Origin: Rhizobium leguminosarum bv. trifolii WSM2297
GTDB taxonomy: Bacteria; Pseudomonadota; Alphaproteobacteria; Rhizobiales; Rhizobiaceae
Assembly: GCF_000271845.1 (NCBI RefSeq)
Contig: NZ_JH719395.1
Span: forward strand, 1,198,466 to 1,262,465
DNA: 64,000 nt
Reading direction: 5' to 3'
Positions 52,936 to 60,981 of this stretch are shown one piece after another. The position numbers and the translations under genes are program-made. Below the pieces are notes generated by a model. That model was not told where the DNA came from. It worked only from the letters and a program-made list of their open reading frames with translations, and did no database searches. How positions within the stretch are numbered: position 1 is the first letter of the stretch; each line of letters opens with the position of its first letter.

Positions 52936-53216
52936 TACTTGGCTTTGGCCGCGATGGATTTGATGCGCTTGCCAAAACCCTCGAAAGCATCGTCGAGGGA
53001 TACCGACCTCTCGGGATGCGCCTTGAGTTCATCATAAACGGGTGCGACCTCTTCGCGGAGCCAACGCTCCACCGCAGCATCACGCGCAGCAAGGGTTCGC
53101 AAGCCATCGCGGATGACCTCGCTTTCGGTGGCGTATTCTCCCGAAGCGACTTTAGCCTTGACCATTTCAGCCATTTCGATCGGCAAGGTGATGCTTAAAG
53201 ATTGAGTTGTGCGCAT
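52935..53216 (-). CDS. parD: ParD-family antitoxin
   Basis: A 93-residue antitoxin starting at ATG 53216 (GAGAGG eight bases upstream). The N-terminal ribbon-helix-helix is SLSITLPIEMAEMVKAKVASGEYATESEVIRDGLRTL (about 5-41); the C-terminal part, which wraps the toxin, is charged and flexible. It binds and neutralises the downstream toxin and represses the operon. No cargo genes accompany the pair. Confidence 0.88.
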   Translation of the reverse strand: MRTTQSLSITLPIEMAEMVKAKVASGEYATESEVIRDGLRTLAARDAAVERWLREEVAPVYDELKAHPERSVSLDDAFEGFGKRIKSIAAKAK

Positions 53217-53336
53217 GGAATTTGCCTCTCTCGGTCCTTTTGCCTTTATCGCACAGAGCACGATTAAATCCTACACTTTCCCAACAGTCTGGCATCTCGC
53301 GTCGGGGTTATATCGAGCAGCGCGACGTACCCCACG

Positions 53337-53362
53337 AAAAAGCCCGGCGCGACGCCCGGGCT
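53337..53362 (-). terminator. Rho-independent terminator of gnd
   Basis: On the minus strand AGCCCGGGCG pairs with CGCCGGGCT around a short loop and is followed by TTTTTCG. It starts 26 bp after the gnd stop codon. Confidence 0.88.
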
Positions 53363-53387
53363 CTTCCTTGACATCTGTCGGCAGGCC

Positions 53388-54818
53388 TCAGAAGGTCGCC
53401 GCACCGCTGCCCCAGGGGCCGTGGTGGAAATCCTTGCCATCGAGGCGGTCGAAACCGTGGGCGCCGAAGAAGTCGCGCTGCGCCTGGATGAGGTTGGCCG
53501 TTCCCCTGCCCTGACGGTAGGCGTCGAAATAGGTCAGCGCCGAGGTCAGCGCCGGCACCGGCAGGCCGGCGGAAATCGCTGCACCGACAACGCGGCGCAG
53601 CGCCGGGATCGATTCCTTGACCATGTCGGAGAAGGCCGGCGTGACGATCAGGTTTGCGGCGTCGGGCGCCTTGGTGAAGGCCGAGGTGATCTCGTCGAGG
53701 AACTGCGAGCGGATGATGCAGCCGGCGCGCCAGATCCTGGCGATCGTCGGCATCGGCAGCGACCAGTTGAACTCACGCGAGGCTTCCGCCATTACCGCAA
53801 ATCCCTGCGCATAGGCGCCGATCTTGGCGGCAAACAGCGCCAGCTCCAGATCCTTGTTGAGCTCGGGACCATAGGCGATCGGGAAGGACACGGCCTGCGT
53901 GCCGAAGATCTTTTCGGCGGCTTCGCGCTGTGACTTCATCGACGACAGACTGCGGGCGGCGACCGCGGCTTCGATCGCCGTTGCCGGAATGCCCATGTTC
54001 TGCGCCTCGATCGCCGACCATTTGCCGGTGCCCTTCTGGCCGGCCTTGTCGAGGATCATGTCGACCATCGGGCCGCCGGAAACCGGATCGTTGGCGGCCA
54101 GCACCTTTTCGGAGATCTCGATCAGGTAGGAATTCAGCCGGCCCTTGTTCCATTCGCCGAAGATGCCGGAGATGTCGGAGGCACTCTTGCCGAGGCCGTC
54201 GCGCAGGATGCCGTAGATTTCGGCGATCATCTGCATGTCGGCATATTCGATGCCGTTATGGATGGTCTTGACGAAATGGCCGGCGCCGTCATTGCCGAGC
54301 CAGGCGACGCAGGGCTCGTCATTGTAACGGGCGGCAATCGAGGTCAGCACTTTCTCGACGCGCTTCCAGGAGTCTTCGGTGCCGCCGACCATGATCGACG
54401 GGCCATGGCGCGCACCTTCCTCGCCGCCGGAAACACCCATGCCGATGAAGGTGAGATCGGTGTTCTTCAGGCGGTCGAAGCGGGCGACGGTGTCGCGGAA
54501 ATTGGCGTTGCCGGCATCGATCATAATGTCGCCCTTGGACAGGTGCGGACGCAGCAGCTCCATCTGCTGGTCGACGGCATCACCCGCCTTGATCATGATG
54601 ATGATCGGGCGCGGCGGCCGGATCGCATCGACGAACTCTTCGATCGTCTTGCAGGGAATGATCTGCTTTTTCAGATCACCGGCGCTTTCGTAGAATTCGT
54701 CGGTTTTCTCAGGCGTACGGTTGAAGACCGCAATTTTATTGCCTTTCTCCGCGATGTTGAGCGCCAGGTTGGAGCCCATGACCGCAAGACCGATCAGTCC
54801 GATTTCTGCCTTTTCCAC
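53388..54818 (-). CDS. gnd: 6-phosphogluconate dehydrogenase (decarboxylating)
   Basis: A 476-residue enzyme of the oxidative pentose phosphate pathway, forming ribulose 5-phosphate, CO2 and NADPH. The start is GTG 54818, with GGAGG six bases upstream. The Rossmann motif is IGLIGLAVMGSNLALNIAEKG (about 5-25), then GVSGGEEGARHGPSIMVGG with substrate residues, and KTIHNGIEYADMQ with the catalytic Lys. The C-terminal helical domain ends FHHGPWGSGA. Length matches E. coli Gnd (468). Single gene with its own terminator. Confidence 0.95.
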   Translation of the reverse strand: MEKAEIGLIGLAVMGSNLALNIAEKGNKIAVFNRTPEKTDEFYESAGDLKKQIIPCKTIEEFVDAIRPPRPIIIMIKAGDAVDQQMELLRPHLSKGDIMIDAGNANFRDTVARFDRLKNTDLTFIGMGVSGGEEGARHGPSIMVGGTEDSWKRVEKVLTSIAARYNDEPCVAWLGNDGAGHFVKTIHNGIEYADMQMIAEIYGILRDGLGKSASDISGIFGEWNKGRLNSYLIEISEKVLAANDPVSGGPMVDMILDKAGQKGTGKWSAIEAQNMGIPATAIEAAVAARSLSSMKSQREAAEKIFGTQAVSFPIAYGPELNKDLELALFAAKIGAYAQGFAVMAEASREFNWSLPMPTIARIWRAGCIIRSQFLDEITSAFTKAPDAANLIVTPAFSDMVKESIPALRRVVGAAISAGLPVPALTSALTYFDAYRQGRGTANLIQAQRDFFGAHGFDRLDGKDFHHGPWGSGAATF

Positions 54819-55043
54819 GACAAACCTCCGATGTGTCATTTGGATCGGTGTTGTGGCACTGTCTCGGTCAAACGGCAAGTCTCGCAAGGGTCTAATCGGT
54901 TCGCAAAAGCAACGAAATCAAGCTGCAATATCCTGACTTGTCCGACAACCGCTTGCACCGGCTCACCGGCAACCAAGTTTTTGCACCACCCTGCCATTGA
55001 TGCCCTATCTGATGGTATCATCGGCGTTTCGGGAGATATCGCC

Positions 55044-55832
55044 TTGGCACCGGAAAGACGAAAAGATACGGCGCTGCTCGCTGCCCGTGCCGGCCGCTAT
55101 CGCGAATATGCGCCGCCGCCGGCGCTGCGACGCCATTTCAGCCGGTTCTGGTCGCATGCGCTCCATGGCGGACCGCCGGCACAGGTGGCGATCGTGCCGG
55201 ACGGCTATTGCGACCTCCTCTGGGTCGACGGCCGACTGGTCGTCGCCGGGCCCGACAGGACGGCGGCCTTTCCCGTTCTCCGGCAGGGAACGACAGTCAT
55301 CGGCGCACGTTTTGCGCCGGGCGCCGCGGCACCCTGGCTGAAGACGCCGCTCTCGGCGCTGGTCGGCTGTTCGGTGCCGCTTGCCGACATTGGCTGGAAG
55401 GACACGGCCGAATTCGAGGCGCGGCTTGTTGATTGTCCCGATTCCTCGGATGCGATGGCGCTATTCGGCCGGCTGCTCGAAGAGGCCGCGCGCGATGCGG
55501 ACGAACCCGCCCGGGACGCCGCCGTGATCTTCGCCGCCGCCGACAGCGGTCGCCCGGCGTCCGGGCTGCTCGGCCGGCTCGGCATGAGTGAAAGGCAGCT
55601 GCGCCGCCGCTGCCACCATCATTTCGGCTATGGCGCCAAGACGCTGGAACGGATCCGCCGGTTCCAGCGTTTCCTCGAGCTCTGCCGCAAATCGGGCACG
55701 ATGCCGCTCGCCCGCCTTGCGCTCGAAGCGGGCTTTGCCGATCAGGCCCACATGACCCGCGAGGTCGGCGAGCTCTCGAGCCTGACACCCGCCGCCGTTC
55801 TTGGCCAACTCAACATGCCGAGGCCAGCCTGA
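55044..55832 (+). CDS. AraC-family transcriptional regulator
   Basis: About 262 residues from TTG 55044, supported by GGGAG eight bases upstream; no in-frame ATG or GTG fits the N-terminus. The N-terminal domain (RYREYAPPPALRRHFSRFWSH, VAIVPDGYCDLLWVDGRLVVAGPD) is the DUF6597-like sensor module. The C-terminal double HTH (about 170-260) includes MSERQLRRRCHHHFGYGAKTLERIRRFQRFL and ARLALEAGFADQAHMTREV. It is followed by SRPBCC and VOC genes on the same strand, which it may regulate. Confidence 0.85.
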   Translation: MAPERRKDTALLAARAGRYREYAPPPALRRHFSRFWSHALHGGPPAQVAIVPDGYCDLLWVDGRLVVAGPDRTAAFPVLRQGTTVIGARFAPGAAAPWLKTPLSALVGCSVPLADIGWKDTAEFEARLVDCPDSSDAMALFGRLLEEAARDADEPARDAAVIFAAADSGRPASGLLGRLGMSERQLRRRCHHHFGYGAKTLERIRRFQRFLELCRKSGTMPLARLALEAGFADQAHMTREVGELSSLTPAAVLGQLNMPRPA

Positions 55833-55901
55833 CCGTTTTGTTCAAGACGCCGCCAGCCGGCCTGCTATTCCAGGGGAACAGATACGAAGGACCTGCAAGC
55901 C

Positions 55902-56300
55902 ATGTCGACAATGCCCGCGAAAATCATCCACCAATCGATCGAGCGCGACTGGCGCGACGTCTACGACTTCGCCGGCAAGCCGGAGAACATGCCGCTCTGG
56001 GCCTCCGGCCTTGCCAGCGGCCTCGAACCTCACGGCGCTGACTGGATCGCCCACGGCCCGCTCGGAACCATCAAGGTGAGTTTCGTACCTGCCAATGAAT
56101 TCGGCGTAATCGACCACACAGTGACGATCGAATCCGGCCTCAGGGTCTATAATGCGCTGCGCATCGTACCGAACGGCGATGGCTGCGAGGTCATGTTCAC
56201 CCTGTTGCGCCTGCCCGGCATGACAGACGCGCAGTTTTTTGCCGATGCCGCGCATGTCGAGAAGGATCTCGCCATGCTGAAAGCCCTGATGGAGAGATAG
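55902..56300 (+). CDS. SRPBCC-fold (polyketide cyclase/START-like) protein
   Basis: A 132-residue helix-grip protein: IHQSIERDWRDVYDFAGKPENMPLWASGLASGL at the N-terminus, then ESGLRVYNALRIVPNGDGCEVMFTLL and a C-terminal helix. It binds a hydrophobic ligand by family analogy. The next gene begins immediately after its stop codon (TAG-ATG), so they are co-translated. Catalytic role unknown. Confidence 0.82.
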   Translation: MSTMPAKIIHQSIERDWRDVYDFAGKPENMPLWASGLASGLEPHGADWIAHGPLGTIKVSFVPANEFGVIDHTVTIESGLRVYNALRIVPNGDGCEVMFTLLRLPGMTDAQFFADAAHVEKDLAMLKALMER

Positions 56301-56660
56301 ATGGCCGATAAGTCAGAAAACCACGACCGCCGCATCGACTATGTCGAATTCAATGTCGCCGACATCGCCGCCGCCAAAGCTTTTTACGGCTCGGCCTTCG
56401 GCTGGCGTTTCACCGATTACGGCCCGAACTATTGCGAATTCGACGATGGCCGGCTGAAGGGCGGTTTCACCGATTACGGCCCCGTGCGGCCGGGCGGACC
56501 GCTTGTTGTCGTCTATGCCAGGGATCTGGAAGAGGTGCTGACCTCGGTCGAGAGGGCCGGCGGCACCATCGTCCGGCCGATCACCGATTTTCCCGGCGGC
56601 CGCCGCTTTCATTTCCTCGACCGTGACGGGTACGAGCTCGCCGTCTGGGCGACCGCCTGA
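56301..56660 (+). CDS. VOC-family (glyoxalase/bleomycin resistance-like) protein
   Basis: A 119-residue single vicinal-oxygen-chelate domain: DYVEFNVADIAAAKAFYGSAFGWRFTDYGP, GGFTDYGPVRPGGPLVVVYARDLEEVL and GRRFHFLDRDGYELAVW. The Glu and His near the C-terminus are the usual metal ligands. It would act as a dimer; the substrate is unknown. Directly adjoins the SRPBCC gene. Confidence 0.87.
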   Translation: MADKSENHDRRIDYVEFNVADIAAAKAFYGSAFGWRFTDYGPNYCEFDDGRLKGGFTDYGPVRPGGPLVVVYARDLEEVLTSVERAGGTIVRPITDFPGGRRFHFLDRDGYELAVWATA

Positions 56661-56697
56661 GGCTACCGATCGGGCAGCCTGGCCATCCGGCCAGGGG

Positions 56698-57414
56698 TCA
56701 GGCAGAGTTGGGCTGCTGATCGAGGTCGTGCATGACGATCAGCGCGCCGATCACCGTGCCGCCCCCATCGCGCAGCGGCGACATGCGACAACGCACCTGC
56801 CGTGATCCTTCGCTGCCCGGCGAGCGCTCATAGGTGTAGTCGATATGGCCGCCGGCAAAACAGGCGTCGAGCTTGTGCTTGGCGCATCCGGCAAACCGCT
56901 CTTCACCGATGAATTCAGAAAGATGGCGGCCGATCAGCTCCATCGGCTTCTTGTTGAGATGAGCGCTGTTGGCCGGATTGGAGTAGAGGTAGCGGTAATC
57001 CCTTGTCAGCACCGCCACCCGGTCCGGGATGCTGTCAAGGATCATCGCGTTGAGGAACTGGCCGTTATCGGTATCCGGCACGTAGGCCGGCGGCGGCTCG
57101 ATACGCACGTCCTGCGGCGAAGGCACACGCCAGTCCGGCCCATGCGTCCCGAAATAGCGGTCGAGCAGGAAGGAAAGCACCGTCGTGTGCTCGGTGACGC
57201 TGGCGCTGTCGTCGGCGTCCTGGCCGATGAGATGAGTGACAAACTGCAGTTGCATGTAGACTTCGAGCAGATTGACGGCCCGGTGAGCGAGGATAGCCTC
57301 GACCAACGGCTCGACATGGCGGTCGAGCGCCGTGACGCGCTGGTCGTCGCCCAGGCGTATGGCTTCCTCTATCTGCGTGCAACGCAAGGAAAAAGCTCGA
57401 AAAAGCTCCAGCAA
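56698..57414 (-). CDS. PAS-domain protein without an output domain
   Basis: A 238-residue soluble protein. Residues 1-110 are helical and Cys-poor with LFRAFSLRCTQIEEAIRLGDDQRVTALDRHVEPLV and a VYMQLQFVTHLIGQD motif. A PAS domain (about 120-235) follows: LNAMILDSIPDRVAVLTRDYRYLYSNPANSAHLNK and SEGSRQVRCRMSPLRDGGGTVIGALIVMHDL. There is no kinase, GGDEF or HTH domain, so it probably signals by protein contact. It is convergent with the VOC gene. Confidence 0.78.
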   Translation of the reverse strand: MLELFRAFSLRCTQIEEAIRLGDDQRVTALDRHVEPLVEAILAHRAVNLLEVYMQLQFVTHLIGQDADDSASVTEHTTVLSFLLDRYFGTHGPDWRVPSPQDVRIEPPPAYVPDTDNGQFLNAMILDSIPDRVAVLTRDYRYLYSNPANSAHLNKKPMELIGRHLSEFIGEERFAGCAKHKLDACFAGGHIDYTYERSPGSEGSRQVRCRMSPLRDGGGTVIGALIVMHDLDQQPNSA

Positions 57415-57653
57415 GACGCCTCCAACTACGATTGCCCCAAGAGACGAGTCCGAAACCGGACCTGGTTTACACCTCTAAAATGCGCCTAGCGGTAGACATT
57501 ATTCGCGCCTTGGTGGTGACGGGTAACATGAAGTGTGCTCTGTTTCAATCCGAGAGCACCTGCCGCTTTTCACCGCTGATAATTCAGGGTGGACCTTTTT
57601 AATTTGGAACAGGTTTCGGATCTTAGGCCGAGCCAGCATAAAATCATTGGGTT

Positions 57654-58589
57654 CTAAGGTGCGAGTGTGTTCTTGATCTGCCAGCGGTCGTGATACCAGA
57701 GCCACTGTTCCGGGTATTCCCGCACCCAGCTTTCCACCTTGTCGTTGAGCAGCTGGGCGGCTGCCGGCAGGTCCAGATTGCCCTTGGCGTCGCGCGGCAT
57801 GTCCAGCCGCGGCTCGATTTCCAGCCGATAGCGGTTGCCGGGCAGCCGTATGCAGCGCGCCGGATAGACCTCGCAATCGAACTGGCGCACCAGCTTCGGC
57901 AGCAGCGGATTGGTCTTGACCTCGCGCCCGAAGAAGGTGCCCTTCACCCCCTTGCGGAATTTCTGGTCGACGAGCACGCCCACGCCCTGGCCGGCTTCGA
58001 GCTGCCGGGCGAGCGCGAAGGAGGAGCCGGCATGCGACGGCACCAGCTTGCCCATCCGTGCGCTCCTGAAATCGAAGACCTTCTTGGCGACATAGGGATT
58101 GTTCGGCGGCCGGAAGAGCACGGTCACATGAAGCCCGAAGGCCGCACCCGCCACCGGCAGCAGCTCGAAATTGGCGGTATGACCGGTGAAGACGATGAAG
58201 GGGCGCGGATTGTCGCGCAGGTCGAGAAAGACGGGGACACCCGATACCTCCACCCTGCCCGGCTCCGATTTTTCGGGATCGTAATCGAACAGCTCGTCGA
58301 GGAAGACGTATTCGGCCGCAAGCCGGCCCATATTGCCCCAGCTTGCGAGTGCGATCTCCTCGATCTCGGCAACGCTCTTCTCAGGGAATGCGTTGCGCAG
58401 ATTGACGAGCATCAGCCTGTGACGACGCGTCCGCCGGCCGAGGCGGCGCATCATCCTGTCGGCGAAGCGAATCGCGCCATCAGCCGGAAACAGCTTCAGC
58501 ACGTTCAGAACGCCGAACATCACCTGCGCCACCAGCCATTGCTGGAAGTGCCTGAGCGCCAGAACGATCCGGGTGATGAAGAGCTTCAC
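57654..58589 (-). CDS. lpxXL: Lipid A very-long-chain acyltransferase
   Basis: A 311-residue inner-membrane acyltransferase with GTG start. One N-terminal membrane segment (about 10-35) precedes the HtrB/LpxL-family domain with the HX4E motif GHTANFE (about 136-142), LFRPPNNPYV and VLVDQKFRKGVKGTFFG. From the known rhizobial cluster, it transfers 27-hydroxyoctacosanoate from AcpXL to the 2' acyl chain of lipid A, strengthening the outer membrane for life in the nodule. Last gene of the minus-strand fabZ-fabF1-fabF2-adh-lpxXL operon, 7 bp after the dehydrogenase gene. Confidence 0.92.
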   Translation of the reverse strand: MKLFITRIVLALRHFQQWLVAQVMFGVLNVLKLFPADGAIRFADRMMRRLGRRTRRHRLMLVNLRNAFPEKSVAEIEEIALASWGNMGRLAAEYVFLDELFDYDPEKSEPGRVEVSGVPVFLDLRDNPRPFIVFTGHTANFELLPVAGAAFGLHVTVLFRPPNNPYVAKKVFDFRSARMGKLVPSHAGSSFALARQLEAGQGVGVLVDQKFRKGVKGTFFGREVKTNPLLPKLVRQFDCEVYPARCIRLPGNRYRLEIEPRLDMPRDAKGNLDLPAAAQLLNDKVESWVREYPEQWLWYHDRWQIKNTLAP

Positions 58590-58596
58590 TTGGGGC

Positions 58597-59625
58597 TCAA
58601 TCCATTTTCAGAATGATCTTGCCGAAGATCTGGCGCGATTCCATCCGCTCCAGCGCCCGGTCGATATCGCTGAAGCTCACCTCGGTATCGATGACCGGAT
58701 GCACGAGCCCGCGGCCCATCTTCTGCATCGCATCCGCCATGTTCTCCATGCGGCAGCCGAAGGAGCCGAACAGCTTCAGCTGCTGCTGGAACAGCATCAT
58801 CAGGTTCATCTCCGTCGAAACGCCCGAGGTCGAGCCGCAGGTGACGAGGCGCCCGCCGCGCTTCATGCAGAGCATCGAGCCCGCCCAGGTATCCTTGCCG
58901 ACATGTTCGAAGACGACGTCGACACCCTTCTTTTTGGTGAGCTTGCGCACCACCCCTTCAAAACGGTCGGTGCGGTAGTTGATGACGTGATCGGCGCCGA
59001 GCGCCTTGGCCTTTTCGATCTTGTCGTCCGAACCGACGGTGGTGATGACGGTGCAGCCGATCTTCTTGGCAAGCTGGATCGCTGCCGTGCCGATGCCTGA
59101 GCCGCCGGCATGGACGACGATCGTTTCGCCCGGCTCCAGCTTGGCGTTGTCGAACAGCATGTGCTCGACCGTGCCGAAGGTGACGGGAGCGAGTGCTGCA
59201 CCGATCGCATCGACGCCGGGAGGGGCCGGAACCAGCAGCCGCGCGGGAAGATTGACCTTCTCCTGCGCAAAGCCATCGAGATGGAAGCCGTGCACGCCGG
59301 AGACATGTTCGCAGAGATTGTCGCGGCCTTCGCGGCAGGGGCGGCAAAGGCCGCAGGTGCGCGCGCCATAGATGGAGACCAACTGGCCCGGCAGCACATT
59401 GGCGACGCCGGGGCCGATCGCTTCCACCACGCCGGAGGCTTCCGCACCGATGACCAGCGGCATCTTACGCTTGGCGAAAGCCATGCCGCGCCAGCCCCAG
59501 ACGTCGATATGGTTGAGCGCCACGGCCTTGACGCGCAGCGTCACCTCGCCGGCGGCGGGCGCATCCGGTTCCGGCAGGTCGGTGATCTCAAGCTTGCGGT
59601 CATCGATCAGTTGCAAAGCGCGCAT
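58597..59625 (-). CDS. Zinc-type alcohol dehydrogenase of the acpXL cluster
   Basis: A 342-residue medium-chain dehydrogenase. The GroES-like N-terminal domain holds the structural-zinc cluster CGLCRPCREGRDNLC (about 95-109) and VIGAEASGVVEAIGPGV. The Rossmann domain has VVHAGGSGIGTAAIQLAKKIGCTV. This gene is conserved within the rhizobial acpXL-lpxXL cluster, where it is usually called adh2XL; a role in forming or processing the omega-1 hydroxy or long-chain acyl group is proposed but not demonstrated. It lies between fabF2 and lpxXL. Confidence 0.88.
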   Translation of the reverse strand: MRALQLIDDRKLEITDLPEPDAPAAGEVTLRVKAVALNHIDVWGWRGMAFAKRKMPLVIGAEASGVVEAIGPGVANVLPGQLVSIYGARTCGLCRPCREGRDNLCEHVSGVHGFHLDGFAQEKVNLPARLLVPAPPGVDAIGAALAPVTFGTVEHMLFDNAKLEPGETIVVHAGGSGIGTAAIQLAKKIGCTVITTVGSDDKIEKAKALGADHVINYRTDRFEGVVRKLTKKKGVDVVFEHVGKDTWAGSMLCMKRGGRLVTCGSTSGVSTEMNLMMLFQQQLKLFGSFGCRMENMADAMQKMGRGLVHPVIDTEVSFSDIDRALERMESRQIFGKIILKMD

Positions 59626-59682
59626 GGCAAAATCCCTCGCCTTGAAGGCGTCATCTCGTCTTAAAAATGTGTCGGGAACCGC

Positions 59683-60969
59683 TTAAGCCGGTTCGAGCGC
59701 CATGACAAGGCTGGCATTCTGCCCGCCGAAGCCGAAGGAGTTGGAAAGCACGGCTGAAACCTGCGCTTCCCGCTTCTTGTTCGGCACGACATCGAGAACG
59801 ATCGACGGATCGGGATTGGCATAGTTGATCGTCGGCGGCAGCGTGCCGGTCAGCATCGTCTGCAGCGAGAACACCGCTTCGACGGCGCCCGCCGCCGTCA
59901 GCGTATGGCCGATCATCGACTTGTTGGAGGAAACTGGAATGCCGACGATCCGCTCGCCGAAGACGGCCGACATCGCCCCATATTCCATCTTGTCGTTTTC
60001 GGGCGTCGAGGTGCCATGGGCATTGATATAGCCGATGCCGCTCTCGTCGATGCCGGCGTCGGCAAGGGCCGCGCGGATCGTCGCGATCGCCGGGCCGCCA
60101 TCCGGTGAGGAGCGCGTGCGGTGGAAGCTGTCGGCCTTGTCGCCGGCGCCCTTCATGATGCCGAGCACCTTGGCGCCGCGGATAACTGCCGATTCCAGCG
60201 ATTCCAGCACCAGAGTCGCAGCACCCTCGGCGATGACGAAGCCGTCGCGATCCTTGCTGAACGGCTTGGAAGCCTTGGTCGGCGGATCGTTCTGTGTCGA
60301 AAGCGCCGACAGCAGCGAGAAGCGGATCAGCGCTTCGGCGCTGAGAGAGCCGTCGGTCGCAACCGTCAGCGCCCGTTCCGTGCGCCCCTGGCGGATCGCC
60401 TCGATGCCGAGCTGGATCGCCGTAACGCCCGATGCACAGGCCGTCGACAGCGTCACTGGCAGGCCACGCGTGCCGAACCGGTCGGCAAGCCGTTCGGAAA
60501 TCGCCCCGAACAGCGCCGCCTCGTGGAAAGCAGGATCCGGTCGCTGGCGCAGCGCCGTCAGGAAACGCTCATAGGCGTCGCCTGGATGTTCGGAGGCCGG
60601 CGAACGGTCGGCAAGCTCGAAACGCGCGCTCCATTCCGGCTCGATCGGCGGGGCAGCGAGAAACAGTGGGCCGTTGAAATCGCCGGAAAGGCCAGCATTG
60701 GCCAATGCCTCGATCGTCGTTTCCCGGGCGAAGGCATAGGAGCGCTCGACGGCATTCGGCGCCGGAATGCCGATGAAATCGACGGTGCCGGCAATGCGCG
60801 TCGACAGTCCCTCGGTCGGGAAGCGGTTGATCTCGTGAATTCCCGACGTGCCTGAGGTCAGGGCCGCCCAGTTGTCATTGAGACCCTGGCCGAGCGAGGT
60901 GATGATACCCATGCCTGTGACGGCAACGATCGGACGGCCGAGATGATCTCTGTAAGCGGAAGCTGTCAT
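59683..60969 (-). CDS. fabF2: 3-oxoacyl-ACP synthase II type, catalytic condensing enzyme of the cluster
   Basis: A 428-residue beta-ketoacyl-ACP synthase. ATG 60969 is chosen behind AGGAG. The full Cys-His-His triad is present: Cys178 in TACASGVTAI, His318 in INAHGTSTPEND and His355 in SMIGHTLTAAG. It should elongate acyl chains on AcpXL towards C28. It lies 12 bp after the other fabF gene, whose product lacks the catalytic Cys, so the pair may act as a heterodimer. Confidence 0.92.
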   Translation of the reverse strand: MTASAYRDHLGRPIVAVTGMGIITSLGQGLNDNWAALTSGTSGIHEINRFPTEGLSTRIAGTVDFIGIPAPNAVERSYAFARETTIEALANAGLSGDFNGPLFLAAPPIEPEWSARFELADRSPASEHPGDAYERFLTALRQRPDPAFHEAALFGAISERLADRFGTRGLPVTLSTACASGVTAIQLGIEAIRQGRTERALTVATDGSLSAEALIRFSLLSALSTQNDPPTKASKPFSKDRDGFVIAEGAATLVLESLESAVIRGAKVLGIMKGAGDKADSFHRTRSSPDGGPAIATIRAALADAGIDESGIGYINAHGTSTPENDKMEYGAMSAVFGERIVGIPVSSNKSMIGHTLTAAGAVEAVFSLQTMLTGTLPPTINYANPDPSIVLDVVPNKKREAQVSAVLSNSFGFGGQNASLVMALEPA

Positions 60970-60981
60970 ATCTCTCACTCC

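Noticed and set aside
54258..55043. Upstream extension of the AraC reading frame across the gnd gene
   Set aside because: It is antisense to gnd and lacks domain content; the TTG at 55044 with GGGAG gives a normal AraC-family N-terminus.
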